Positions 34,253-41,617 of a DNA stretch of 64,000 nucleotides are shown piece by piece. The position numbers and the translations under genes are program-made. Source of the DNA: UBA8752 sp964223495 (GTDB taxonomy: Bacteria > Bacteroidota > Bacteroidia > Flavobacteriales_D > Sanyastnellaceae); contig CAXQGL010000037.1 in the NCBI GenBank assembly GCA_964223495.1, positions 1-64,000 of the forward strand, read 5' to 3'. Positions within the stretch are counted from its first letter, which is position 1; every line of letters begins with the position of its first letter. The notes under the pieces are model-generated. The model was not told the origin of the DNA and ran no database searches. It worked only from the letters and a program-made list of their open reading frames with translations.

Positions 34253-34809
34253 CAATCCAAGGATAGGCTTGGGATGCTCCGCGCCACCTTGCAGAACAGC
34301 TCGGCCATGTTGCGGGCATCGTCAATGGCGCGGTGCTCCGTTCCGGACCAATCGATGCCCTCGTCTTCGAGCGCTTTCTTCAGGCCGATCTGGTTCTTGG
34401 AGGCCTTCCATTTTCCAAAGTGCTTCTGGAAGCACACATGCGAATTGAGCCAGTCCAATTGGATTTCGTGCAGATGCGCGTCCGTCAGCAATTGCCGCTT
34501 GTCGAACTCTCCCCAGCTCATCGGGATGACCTCTTTCCGGCCGACCCCCATCCAATCCTCATAGTCTTCCATGACCTCGTCGAACAGCGGTGCGCCATCG
34601 ATTTCGTGTTGGCGGATGGAGGTCAGTGAGGTGCAGAATTTGCTGATTACGGGGTGCATCAACGGGCGCACGAATGCGCAGAACTCGGATACGATTTCAA
34701 GATCGGCATTGACCTTGACTGCCCCGACCTCGATGATCTCCACACGTTTGGGACGGCTTGTCCGCCAACATGTCGCCTCGAGGTCATACAGGATGAAGGC
34801 CTTCTCCAT
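34252..34809 (-). CDS. DnaQ-like 3'-5' exonuclease (ERI-1/RNase T type)
   Basis: 185-residue DEDDh exonuclease. Exo I is FILYDLEATCW (residues 5-15, Asp and Glu), Exo II lies around HEIDGAPLFDEVMEDYEDW, and Exo III is EHRAIDDARNMAELF (His and Asp, about 160). A similar arrangement with KRVEIIEVGAVKV after Exo I is typical of the ERI-1/3'hExo branch that trims structured RNA. The ATG at 34809 is chosen because a TATCTTCG promoter box ends 6 bases before it; the longer frame starts 14 codons earlier, across the box. First gene of the ccm operon. Confidence 0.88.
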   Translation of the reverse strand: MEKAFILYDLEATCWRTSRPKRVEIIEVGAVKVNADLEIVSEFCAFVRPLMHPVISKFCTSLTSIRQHEIDGAPLFDEVMEDYEDWMGVGRKEVIPMSWGEFDKRQLLTDAHLHEIQLDWLNSHVCFQKHFGKWKASKNQIGLKKALEDEGIDWSGTEHRAIDDARNMAELFCKVARSIPSLSLD

Positions 34810-34815
34810 ACCCTG

Positions 34816-34823
34816 CGAAGATA
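34816..34823 (-). promoter_or_regulatory. -7 promoter box of the exonuclease-ccm operon (TATCTTCG)
   Basis: TAnnTTCG on the minus strand, 6 bases before the ATG at 34809. It would drive the long exonuclease-ccmBCDEF-DUF2520-kdsC transcript. Confidence 0.55.
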
Positions 34824-34883
34824 ACCTTCCCGCCTGAGGGGACGATGTCACAGGTGCCCCTGCAAGGGCATGGTCCTCACGGT

Positions 34884-35504
34884 TCAGAAGTCCGCTTCAG
34901 CGCCGGGTTGGAGGGTCAATCCACCGTCCAGACCATGGACCCGTATGATGTGCTCGATGGCCGCATCCTCGCCATGCATGTCGTATTCGCTCTTGAGGTC
35001 GTGACCGAACAGCCGGGCGACCCCCTGCCACATGAACGCATTCAACCTGCCCTTGAGTTCGCGCAGGACTCCATATGTGGTCCGCTGTGCTTCCCGGTCG
35101 ACCAGCCGTATGAGGATGACCCCTTCCCGCACGGTGAGCCTTCGAAGTTCCCCTTCGAATCGGGCCTTGAGCTCGTCCTCCTTGCGGTTGATCAGTGCTT
35201 TTCGCGCCTTTTCCTCCGGAATGGCCAGGAGTTCAGCTTCCAACTCGGCCATGGCTTCCCCTGCAAAAGCGGCATAGGGCCAGACTTTGAGTACCCTTTT
35301 TTCCAACCTGCTGTACCTGCGGGAGCCCGGCTGTGTCCTGTGGTCTTTCGGAATGGAGGGGAGGTTGATGACCACAGCCTCATCGAGCTGAACCAGCAAG
35401 GGAAGGCTGTCCGTGTTGGTTTGGACATCGGATTGACCTGACGCCGAGCCCATCGGGACGGCGAATCCAAGAACGAGGCAGGCGCTCATGGTTTTCAGGA
35501 ACAT
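34884..35504 (-). CDS. DUF4294-type exported protein
   Basis: 206-residue protein with a signal peptide (MFLKTMSACLVLGFAVPMGS, cleavage near ASGQ). The DUF4294 core is SRRYSRLEKRVLKVWPYAAFAGE (about residues 65-88), followed by a long amphipathic helical stretch (EAMAELEAELLAIPEEKARKA...) and LVDREAQRTTYGVLRELKGRLNAFMWQGVARLFGHDLKSEYD. The family is found in Bacteroidota and has no known function. I use the ATG at 35504, which gives the signal peptide. Its stop is 74 bases before the exonuclease start. Confidence 0.8.
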   Translation of the reverse strand: MFLKTMSACLVLGFAVPMGSASGQSDVQTNTDSLPLLVQLDEAVVINLPSIPKDHRTQPGSRRYSRLEKRVLKVWPYAAFAGEAMAELEAELLAIPEEKARKALINRKEDELKARFEGELRRLTVREGVILIRLVDREAQRTTYGVLRELKGRLNAFMWQGVARLFGHDLKSEYDMHGEDAAIEHIIRVHGLDGGLTLQPGAEADF

Positions 35505-35542
35505 AGCGCCTCTTGAACGTGAATCCGAGCGAAAAGTTGCCT

Positions 35543-37054
35543 TCACTCGGCGTGGCGGGTCCGCCAATTCGTGCGCGGGGAGCGCACGGAATCCGAAGTC
35601 GTGGTGGCCGTTTCGTGTTCGAGTACCGTGGTCACGGCAGTCCAATGGCCCTCGTCCCTCCGCGATTGGATGTAGGAGGAAAACCGTCTTTCATCGAAGT
35701 GGGTGGATACGAAACCGGTGTCGAATTTGCCCGAGGTGAAGGCGGCGTGATCCAGCACGAATCGTCCGAATTCAAGGGTGGTCTCCACGCCGTGAATGGT
35801 GTATTCATCAATCGCGCGACGGAGCCGTTCCATGGCCTGTATCCGGTCCATGCCGTGGGCGCAGAGTTTGGCGATCATGGGGTCATAATGGATGGAGATG
35901 TCGTCCCCCGTTTCCACGCCGGCATCCACACGGATTCCCGGTCCTTCGGGTGTGATGTGGGCGTTCAGGTGACCCGTTGAGGGCAGGAAACCGGCGGGTA
36001 CATCTTCCGCGTAGACACGGAGTTCGATGGCGTGACCATGGATGTGAAGGTCCTCCTGTTGCAGCCGGAGGACTTCTCCGCGGGCGATGCGGATTTGCTC
36101 CTCCACCAGGTCCACACCGGTGATCATCTCGGTGACGGGATGTTCGACCTGCAGGCGGGTGTTCATCTCGAGGAAGTAGAAGTTCCGGTCGGCATCGACG
36201 AGGAACTCGACCGTCCCTGCACCGACGTATCCGCATGAGGCGGCGCAATCGAGCGCGCATTGGCCCATGCGTTGTCGGAGGTCCCCGTCGAGGAGGGCGC
36301 TCGGAGCCTCTTCCACCACCTTCTGGTGTCGCCTTTGTATGCTGCACTCGCGTTCGAACAGGTGGATGCCGTTGCCGTGGGTGTCGCACAGCACCTGGAT
36401 CTCGATGTGCCGGGGTTCCGTGACGAACCGTTCGAGGAAGACCGCACCGTTGCCGAAGGCGCTTTTTGCCTCGCTCATGGCCCTTTCGGTCTCGCTGCGG
36501 AGCAATGCAGGGTCGTGTACGACACGCATGCCTTTGCCGCCTCCACCCGCGCTCGCCTTGACCATGACGGGGAAACCGATTTCGCCGGCCAGCCGCTCGG
36601 CCTTGTCGAGGTCGGTGACCTCTCCGTCCGATCCCGGCACGAGGGGCACACTCTGGGCGGCTACTGCGGCTTTTGCGGAGAGTTTGTCTCCCATGGTCCG
36701 GATGCTGTCGGGCCGAGGGCCGATGAAGGCGATCCCTGCAGCTTCCACAGCAGCAGCGAAGTCGGCATTCTCGCTCAGGAATCCGTAGCCGGGGTGTATG
36801 CCATCTGCACCGGTTTCCTGCGCCGCTTCAATGATGCGCTCCGGCAGCAGGTAGGATTCGGAGGCAGAAGCCGGTCCGATCAGCACGGCCTCATCCGCAT
36901 ACCGGGCAAAGGGCATGTCGGCGTCCACGTCGGAGTACACCGCCACACTTTGCAAACCCATGGCCCGGATGGTGCGCATGATCCGGAGGGCAATTTCACC
37001 ACGGTTGGCCACGAGGACCTTGGTGATGGGGCGTGATGGGGCACTTTCTTGCAT
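35543..37054 (-). CDS. accC: Biotin carboxylase subunit of acetyl-/acyl-CoA carboxylase
   Basis: ATP-dependent carboxylation of the biotin carrier, for malonyl-CoA or another acyl-CoA carboxylase. 503 residues, biotin carboxylase only; no biotinylation Met-Lys-Met site. ATP-grasp motifs: KVLVANRGEIALRIMR at the start, GIHPGYGFLSENA, VMVKASAGGGGKGMRVV, FLERFVTEPRHIEIQVL, RRHQKVVEEAPS and YFLEMNTRLQVEHPVTE. The tail of about 50 residues after FSSYIQSRR is Thr/Ser/Arg-rich. No acc partner is adjacent, so the acyl-CoA substrate is open (acetyl- or propionyl/methylcrotonyl-CoA type). A GTG at 37063 opens the frame, but the ATG at 37054 follows a CATTTTTG promoter-like box by 8 bases. Confidence 0.92.
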   Translation of the reverse strand: MQESAPSRPITKVLVANRGEIALRIMRTIRAMGLQSVAVYSDVDADMPFARYADEAVLIGPASASESYLLPERIIEAAQETGADGIHPGYGFLSENADFAAAVEAAGIAFIGPRPDSIRTMGDKLSAKAAVAAQSVPLVPGSDGEVTDLDKAERLAGEIGFPVMVKASAGGGGKGMRVVHDPALLRSETERAMSEAKSAFGNGAVFLERFVTEPRHIEIQVLCDTHGNGIHLFERECSIQRRHQKVVEEAPSALLDGDLRQRMGQCALDCAASCGYVGAGTVEFLVDADRNFYFLEMNTRLQVEHPVTEMITGVDLVEEQIRIARGEVLRLQQEDLHIHGHAIELRVYAEDVPAGFLPSTGHLNAHITPEGPGIRVDAGVETGDDISIHYDPMIAKLCAHGMDRIQAMERLRRAIDEYTIHGVETTLEFGRFVLDHAAFTSGKFDTGFVSTHFDERRFSSYIQSRRDEGHWTAVTTVLEHETATTTSDSVRSPRTNWRTRHAE

Positions 37055-37062
37055 GGATTCCA

Positions 37063-37070
37063 CAAAAATG
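37063..37070 (-). promoter_or_regulatory. Possible -7 box of accC (CATTTTTG)
   Basis: Matches TAnnTTTG except the first base and lies 8 bases before the ATG at 37054. The same octamer precedes the type-B cargo gene at 43005. Confidence 0.35.
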
Positions 37071-37076
37071 CGGGAT

Positions 37077-37904
37077 TCAACGCAAGGGGTAGCGTCGTGC
37101 GATGAGCGATTCGAACATCCGGTTGGGCAGGATGCGTTTCAGGCGGATGGCGAGTCGCTGAAGGGGCGGGGCCACGGTGACATAGAGCGGCGGCTTTTTG
37201 CTGCGCAGCAGTTTCAAAACGGCCATTCCCATGTCTTCCGGGTCCCGGGCGTGTGCCACCTCGTCATTCACAGCTTCGCAAACGGCTTCGAATCCGGGAT
37301 TCACCACGTGGTTCGGGGCGGCCACGCGGAGCCGGTTGGCATTGATGGCCGTTCTGAAATCTCCCGGCCGCAGCACGGTCACACGCACCCCATGTCGGGC
37401 CAGTTCCATGCTTTGTGCCTCGGCCATGAGCTCGACGGCCGCCTTGGAGGAGCAGTAGACCCCCCGAAACGGCAGGCCCACCACGCCGGCAACGCTGCCC
37501 ACGTGAATCAGGTGCCCGCGCGACGCGATGAGGTGGGGGGTGGCCGCCCGACTCACGGTGTGCAGGCCCACGACGTTCGTGCGGTATACGGTGAGCAATT
37601 CCTCTTCCGTGGTGTCGCCCATGGCACCCATCATGCCGATTCCGGCGTTGTTGACGAGGGCATCCAGACGGCCTTCCTGTGTGACGACGGTGGCAATGGC
37701 GGCATCGACGGAAGCCGGCTTGGTGACATCGAGGGAAATGGTGCCAGGCTGTCCCGGTTGGGGCTCCAGTGTGGCGGCCTTGCGTCCGGTTCCCCAGACG
37801 CGGTGGCCATGTTGTGCCAGGATCCGAGCGATGGCGGCCCCGATTCCCGTGGTGGCGCCGGTGACGAGGACGACCTTGGCTTCGGAGCTGAATGAATCGG
37901 GCAT
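37077..37904 (-). CDS. Short-chain dehydrogenase/reductase
   Basis: 275-residue classical SDR. Cofactor motif VTGATTGIGAAIARIL (about residues 13-28), NNAGIGMMG, the catalytic Ser in HVGSVAGVVGLPF, and YCSSKAAVE (Tyr and Lys of YxxxK). The GxGR-like stretch VWGTGRKAA suggests NADPH preference. Substrate unknown. The C-terminus (PLYVTVAPPLQRLAIRLKRILPNRMFESLIARRY) is basic and may be membrane-associated. The frame continues upstream through the SRP RNA gene, but the ATG at 37904 gives a normal N-terminus. It is followed by accC after 22 bases. Confidence 0.9.
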   Translation of the reverse strand: MPDSFSSEAKVVLVTGATTGIGAAIARILAQHGHRVWGTGRKAATLEPQPGQPGTISLDVTKPASVDAAIATVVTQEGRLDALVNNAGIGMMGAMGDTTEEELLTVYRTNVVGLHTVSRAATPHLIASRGHLIHVGSVAGVVGLPFRGVYCSSKAAVELMAEAQSMELARHGVRVTVLRPGDFRTAINANRLRVAAPNHVVNPGFEAVCEAVNDEVAHARDPEDMGMAVLKLLRSKKPPLYVTVAPPLQRLAIRLKRILPNRMFESLIARRYPLR

Positions 37905-37918
37905 GGACAAAAGAAGGG

Positions 37919-38028
37919 AAAAAGAGAGGGCAAGCGATTCCCAACGCGCCGCTACGACCACCTGCCCTTGCTGCCTTCCGGCCCTGGGGGATTCAGTGGG
38001 AGCTGGCCGTGGGAGACTTGCCCTCCGT
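37919..38028 (-). ncRNA. ffs: Signal recognition particle RNA (4.5S type)
   Basis: The minus strand carries the universal SRP domain IV: CAGG-GCC-GGAA-GGC-AGCA, that is a GGAA tetraloop (37976-37979) on a GCC/GGC helix flanked by the conserved CAGG/AGCA internal loop that binds Ffh. Outward come CCC/GGG and CCAC/GUGG helices. The ends close with a perfect 9-base helix, GAGGGCAAG (38017-38025) with CTTGCCCTC (37926-37934), followed by a T-rich run at 37919-37925, which also makes it a terminator. A perfect TACCTTTG promoter (38032-38039) puts the 5' end near 38026-38030. Length about 110 nt. It replaces what would otherwise look like an empty divergent spacer between the SDR and DUF4199 genes. 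Confidence 0.93.
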
Positions 38029-38031
38029 GGA

Positions 38032-38039
38032 CAAAGGTA
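38032..38039 (-). promoter_or_regulatory. ffs: -7 promoter box of the SRP RNA (TACCTTTG)
   Basis: Exact TAnnTTTG match on the minus strand, directly upstream of the SRP RNA; same octamer as the aroC promoter. Confidence 0.7.
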
Positions 38040-38069
38040 GGACAGGGGGGGTGCCCTTGTATGCCTGCG

Positions 38070-38690
38070 ATGTCGATATTGCTCCCGGTTTCCCAATCGA
38101 TTCACGTGAACGCCACCGACCTGCCCCCTTCGCAAGAGGAACGCAAATCCATTCCCACGCTCATCTATGGGCATGCCTTCGCCGGTGCTGCCCTGATCCT
38201 GATGGGATACCTGCTGGCCTACCTCGTGCGCTTCGAGTCGCTGCTCGGGGCATGGACCACGCCCTATGTCCTCACCGTGGTCGTGGCGGTGATGGTCATG
38301 GTGCTCATTTCGGTGCGGCATCAGGAGGGGAGTCTCCTGTTCGGGAGGGCTTTCGGTTTGGCCATCCTCTCCGGATTCCTGGCCCGGATCGGCTACAATG
38401 TGTTCAATGTCCTGTTGTTTCATGTGCTGCGCCCCGATCTTCAGGATGCCTATGTGGACCTGATCGTGGACAAGGCCGAAGAAGCCCTGGTGGCATTTTC
38501 AGGGAGTGCGTTGGGCGCTGGCGAGAGCGGACTTGGTGCCATGCTGGAAACCTCCACCCGCTATTCCCTGACCCTGACGGGCCAGGCGGTCGATGCCATG
38601 AGCAGCCTGTTATGGCTGGCATTCGTGGCTTTGATCGTGGCCGCCATCCTGAAGCGCAATCCCCCCCAGTCCGGCGGCTTCAATGGTTGA
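38070..38690 (+). CDS. DUF4199-like membrane protein
   Basis: About 206 residues with an N-terminal cytoplasmic segment and four hydrophobic helices: AFAGAALILMGYLLAYLV, PYVLTVVVAVMVMVLISV, FGLAILSGFLARIGYNVFNVLLFHVL and, at the end, SSLLWLAFVALIVAAILKR. Between helices 3 and 4 lies an acidic helical stretch (DAYVDLIVDKAEEALVAF). Helix number, spacing and the KSIPTLIYGHAFAGA entry are like DUF4199 proteins, which have no known function and often precede a GT2 glycosyltransferase in Bacteroidota. The start is uncertain: ATG at 38070 or GTG at 38106. Confidence 0.68.
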   Translation: MSILLPVSQSIHVNATDLPPSQEERKSIPTLIYGHAFAGAALILMGYLLAYLVRFESLLGAWTTPYVLTVVVAVMVMVLISVRHQEGSLLFGRAFGLAILSGFLARIGYNVFNVLLFHVLRPDLQDAYVDLIVDKAEEALVAFSGSALGAGESGLGAMLETSTRYSLTLTGQAVDAMSSLLWLAFVALIVAAILKRNPPQSGGFNG

Positions 38691-38739
38691 CCTCTTACCT
38701 TGCAGCGGCTGAATCCCGGACCTGCCCATCGCGATATCC

Positions 38740-39723
38740 ATGGATACCCTTCAATTGACTTCTCCCACGCGTCCTGAGCTCGATTTGAGCATCGTCGTGC
38801 CCTTGTTCAACGAGGAGGAGAGCCTGCCTGAACTCATGGCCTGGATTGACCGCGTCTTGGAAGGGAGGGCATATGAGGTGGTGTTCGTGGACGACGGTTC
38901 AACCGATGACTCCTGGCCCATGGTGCAGCGGTTGCACCAGGAATATCCGAACCGGGTGGTTGGATTGAGTTTCGCCCGCAACCAGGGGAAGAGTGCTGCG
39001 CTGCATACGGGATTCCGTGTGGTGAGGGGGAAGGTGGTCATCACCATGGATGCCGACCTCCAGGACAGTCCGGATGAGGTGCCCGAATTGGAGCGCCGCA
39101 TCTTGGAGGAGGGCTACGACCTCGTCAGTGGATGGAAGAAGAAGCGGCATGACCCCATCACCAAGACGGTTCCGACCAAATTGTACAACTGGGCCACCCG
39201 GCGGGTCAGCGGAATACACCTCCATGATTTCAATTGCGGGCTCAAGGCTTATCGCCGTGAAGTGGTTCAGGCCGTAGAGGTCAATGGGGAGATGCACCGG
39301 TACATTCCCGTGCTCGCGAAGCAGGCGGGCTTTTCGAGGATCGGCGAGCAGGTGGTGCAGCACCAGGCCCGCAAATACGGCACCACCAAATTCGGGTTGG
39401 AGCGTTTCGTGAACGGATTCCTGGACCTGTTGACCATCGCATTCATCGGCCGATTCGGTCACAAGCCCATGCACCTGTTCGGTGTGCTGGGGACGCTGAT
39501 GTTCATGGGAGGTTTCGGTTTGTTCGCCGGCATTGCAGGCTATAAGGCCTGGGCGCTGGTCAACGGTGCTGTGGCGCGCAACATAGCGGACATCAGCGCC
39601 TTTCACATTGCGCTGGCCTTCATGGTCATGGGATTGCAGTTGTTCCTTGCGGGCTTCGTCGCGGAGCTCGTCACGCGCAATGCGCCGGGCCGCAACATCT
39701 ACCTGCTGAAGGACAAGCTCTGA
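38740..39723 (+). CDS. Family 2 glycosyltransferase (DPM1/GtrB-like)
   Basis: 327-residue inner-membrane enzyme that probably transfers a sugar from a nucleotide to a polyprenyl phosphate. GT-A motifs: LSIVVPLFNEEESLPEL (residues about 16-32), VVFVDDGSTDDSW, FARNQGKSAALHTGF, and ITMDADLQDSPDEV with the DxD pair. HDFNCGLKAYRREV, RYIPVLAKQAGF and HQARKYGTTKFGLERF are characteristic of the polyprenyl-phosphate branch. Two C-terminal hydrophobic hairpins (about 235-305) form the membrane anchor. It starts 49 bases after the DUF4199-like gene, probably in the same transcript, and is convergent with mnmA. Confidence 0.93.
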   Translation: MDTLQLTSPTRPELDLSIVVPLFNEEESLPELMAWIDRVLEGRAYEVVFVDDGSTDDSWPMVQRLHQEYPNRVVGLSFARNQGKSAALHTGFRVVRGKVVITMDADLQDSPDEVPELERRILEEGYDLVSGWKKKRHDPITKTVPTKLYNWATRRVSGIHLHDFNCGLKAYRREVVQAVEVNGEMHRYIPVLAKQAGFSRIGEQVVQHQARKYGTTKFGLERFVNGFLDLLTIAFIGRFGHKPMHLFGVLGTLMFMGGFGLFAGIAGYKAWALVNGAVARNIADISAFHIALAFMVMGLQLFLAGFVAELVTRNAPGRNIYLLKDKL

Positions 39724-39762
39724 TGCGCCTTCCCTGCCATGGGCATGGCGGATCGGGTGTAT

Positions 39763-40908
39763 TCAGGATATGACGCCGCTGCCGAGGACTTCCTCTCCGG
39801 TTTCGGCATCGTGCCATGCTGCGAACTGGCCGGGTGCAATGCCCGACTGGGGTTGGTCGAAAATGAGCCGCGTTCCATCTTCCGTCACGATGAGCTGGGC
39901 ATCCTGCAAAGGCTGCCGATATCGGAACCGGGCTTTCACCCGCATGGGGATGGCCGCTTCCGGCATCAAGTCCGGTCGGATCCAATGCACTTGATTCGCC
40001 GCCATTTCCAATCCCTGCCTGAAAAGGCCGGGATGCCGGTCGGATTCTCCAACGAAGAGGGTATTGGTGGACATGTCCTTGCCGATCACGAACAAGGGTT
40101 CCACATGGCCTCCGACATTCAATCCACGGCGTTGACCGATCGTGAAGAAATGAGCGCCCGGATGGGTTCCGACTTGCCTTGCCTCGCTGGAATGAAAAGT
40201 CGGGGCGTCCCAAGGAGCACTCCCTGCCTGGACTGCCGAGGAGGGGAGTTCCAGGATGGGACCATGCTGCACTTCCAATTGTTGTTGCAGGAACTCGGGC
40301 AGTTTCACCTTGCCGATGAAACACAATCCCTGGCTGTCCTTCTTGTGGGCGGTGGGCAGGGCCGCTTCCGCTGCCATTCTCCTGACTTCAGGCTTCTCGA
40401 GGTCGCCGATTGGAAAGAGTGCATCCGACAACTGCTCCTGGGTCACCTGGCACAGGAAATAGCTCTGGTCCTTGTTCGGATCCGCTCCAGCGAGGAGCCG
40501 GTGCATGCCGTCCGATGTCGTGTCTCGCCGGCAATAATGCCCGGTGGCCACCGCATCGGCGCCGATTTGATGCGCGGCTTTCCGGAACAGGTCGAACTTG
40601 ATTTCCCGGTTGCACAGGACATCCGGATTGGGCGTCCTTCCGGCGGCATATTCTGCGAACATGTGCTCCACGATGCGCTCGCGGTAGGCCTCGGACAGGT
40701 CGATGACCTGGAAGGGAATGCCCAGATGCTGTGCGACAAGCAGGGCGTCATTGGCATCGTCGACCCAAGGGCAGGCGTTGTCCAGGGTCACGGAGTCATC
40801 CACCCAGTTTCTCATGAACAGGCCGATGACCTCGTGGCCTTCCCGCAGGAGCCTCAGAGCAGCCACACTGCTGTCCACACCTCCGGAAAGTCCCACTACA
40901 ACGCGCAT
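39763..40908 (-). CDS. mnmA: tRNA-specific 2-thiouridylase MnmA
   Basis: Thiolates U34 of tRNA-Lys, -Glu and -Gln. 381 residues. The PP-loop VVGLSGGVDSSVAALRL is at residues 3-19; the first catalytic Cys lies in PNPDVLCNREIKFDLF (about 103); GHYCRRD, PNKDQSYFLCQV, and the second Cys in KDSQGLCFIGKV (about 200) follow. The C-terminal beta-barrel has HFFTIGQRRGLNVGG and ending segments GIAPGQFAAWHD. A TAATTTCG promoter box ends 4 bases before the ATG, so its mRNA is probably leaderless. Divergent from the sigma factor gene. Confidence 0.97.
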   Translation of the reverse strand: MRVVVGLSGGVDSSVAALRLLREGHEVIGLFMRNWVDDSVTLDNACPWVDDANDALLVAQHLGIPFQVIDLSEAYRERIVEHMFAEYAAGRTPNPDVLCNREIKFDLFRKAAHQIGADAVATGHYCRRDTTSDGMHRLLAGADPNKDQSYFLCQVTQEQLSDALFPIGDLEKPEVRRMAAEAALPTAHKKDSQGLCFIGKVKLPEFLQQQLEVQHGPILELPSSAVQAGSAPWDAPTFHSSEARQVGTHPGAHFFTIGQRRGLNVGGHVEPLFVIGKDMSTNTLFVGESDRHPGLFRQGLEMAANQVHWIRPDLMPEAAIPMRVKARFRYRQPLQDAQLIVTEDGTRLIFDQPQSGIAPGQFAAWHDAETGEEVLGSGVIS

Positions 40909-40912
40909 GGTG

Positions 40913-40920
40913 CGAAATTA
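40913..40920 (-). promoter_or_regulatory. -7 promoter box of mnmA (TAATTTCG)
   Basis: TAnnTTCG on the minus strand, 4 bases before the mnmA ATG. Confidence 0.55.
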
Positions 40921-40996
40921 CGGTGTGCTGCATGTGGAGGCGAACGTGCTTCTTTCGATATTGACCGGTGCCCCGGGGACCTTCGGTTTTTTGTGA

Positions 40997-41617
40997 ATGT
41001 CCGGGTCAATGGGGCAACCAATCGTGGATCGTTTCGTCATTTCTCCGTCCAATCCTCCGGACCCCGAACAGATTCGGGCTTGGGTGCAATCCGCCCAAGC
41101 CGGCGAATCGGAAGGGCAAAGGCACATCTACGAGACCTATGCCGGCAGGATGTTGTTGGCCATCAGGAGATACATTCCCGGTGAACAGGAGGCGTTGGAC
41201 GTTCTGCAGGATGGATTCCTGAAGGTGTTCCGCAATGTGGGCGGTTACACGTTCCGGGGTTCGTTCGAAGGCTGGATGAGGCGGATCATGGTCAATATGG
41301 CCATTGACGCCCTGAGGGCTTCGAGGCAGCTGCAGTTCGTGGGGGAGAGCGAGGCGATGCTGGATGTGCTGTCGGAGCGGGTGGAAGAGGAGAATGAGCC
41401 TGAATGGGCATCATTGGGACAGCAGGACATCCTCGAAGCGATGGACCGTTTGACGCCCATGTATCGGGCCGTCTTCAACCTGTATGCCATAGAGGGTTAC
41501 GGTCATCGTGAAATCTCCATCCAACTGGGGATTTCCGAGGGAACGTCCAAATCGAACTATGCCAAAGCGCGGCGCAATTTGCGCGATCTGTTGAGGCAGA
41601 AACTGAGGGAACAGTGA
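40997..41617 (+). CDS. ECF-type RNA polymerase sigma factor
   Basis: 206-residue sigma-70 family protein with only regions 2 and 4. Region 2 (about residues 30-105) includes YIPGEQEALDVLQDGFLKVFRNV and FRGSFEGWMRRIMVNMAIDALR. Region 4 (about 145-200) includes LTPMYRAVFNLYAIEGYGHREISIQLGISEGTSKSNYAKARRNLR, a helix-turn-helix for the -35 element. The C-terminus LRDLLRQKL is typical of Bacteroidota ECF factors. The next gene starts within its stop codon (GTGA), the usual layout for a sigma/anti-sigma pair. No clear TAnnTTTG box lies upstream; it may be self-regulated from a different promoter. Confidence 0.93.
   Translation: MSGSMGQPIVDRFVISPSNPPDPEQIRAWVQSAQAGESEGQRHIYETYAGRMLLAIRRYIPGEQEALDVLQDGFLKVFRNVGGYTFRGSFEGWMRRIMVNMAIDALRASRQLQFVGESEAMLDVLSERVEEENEPEWASLGQQDILEAMDRLTPMYRAVFNLYAIEGYGHREISIQLGISEGTSKSNYAKARRNLRDLLRQKLREQ

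Noticed and set aside
39737..39756. GCCATG-GG-CATGGC palindrome between the GT2 and mnmA genes as a terminator
   Set aside because: The loop would be two bases and no T-run follows in either direction.
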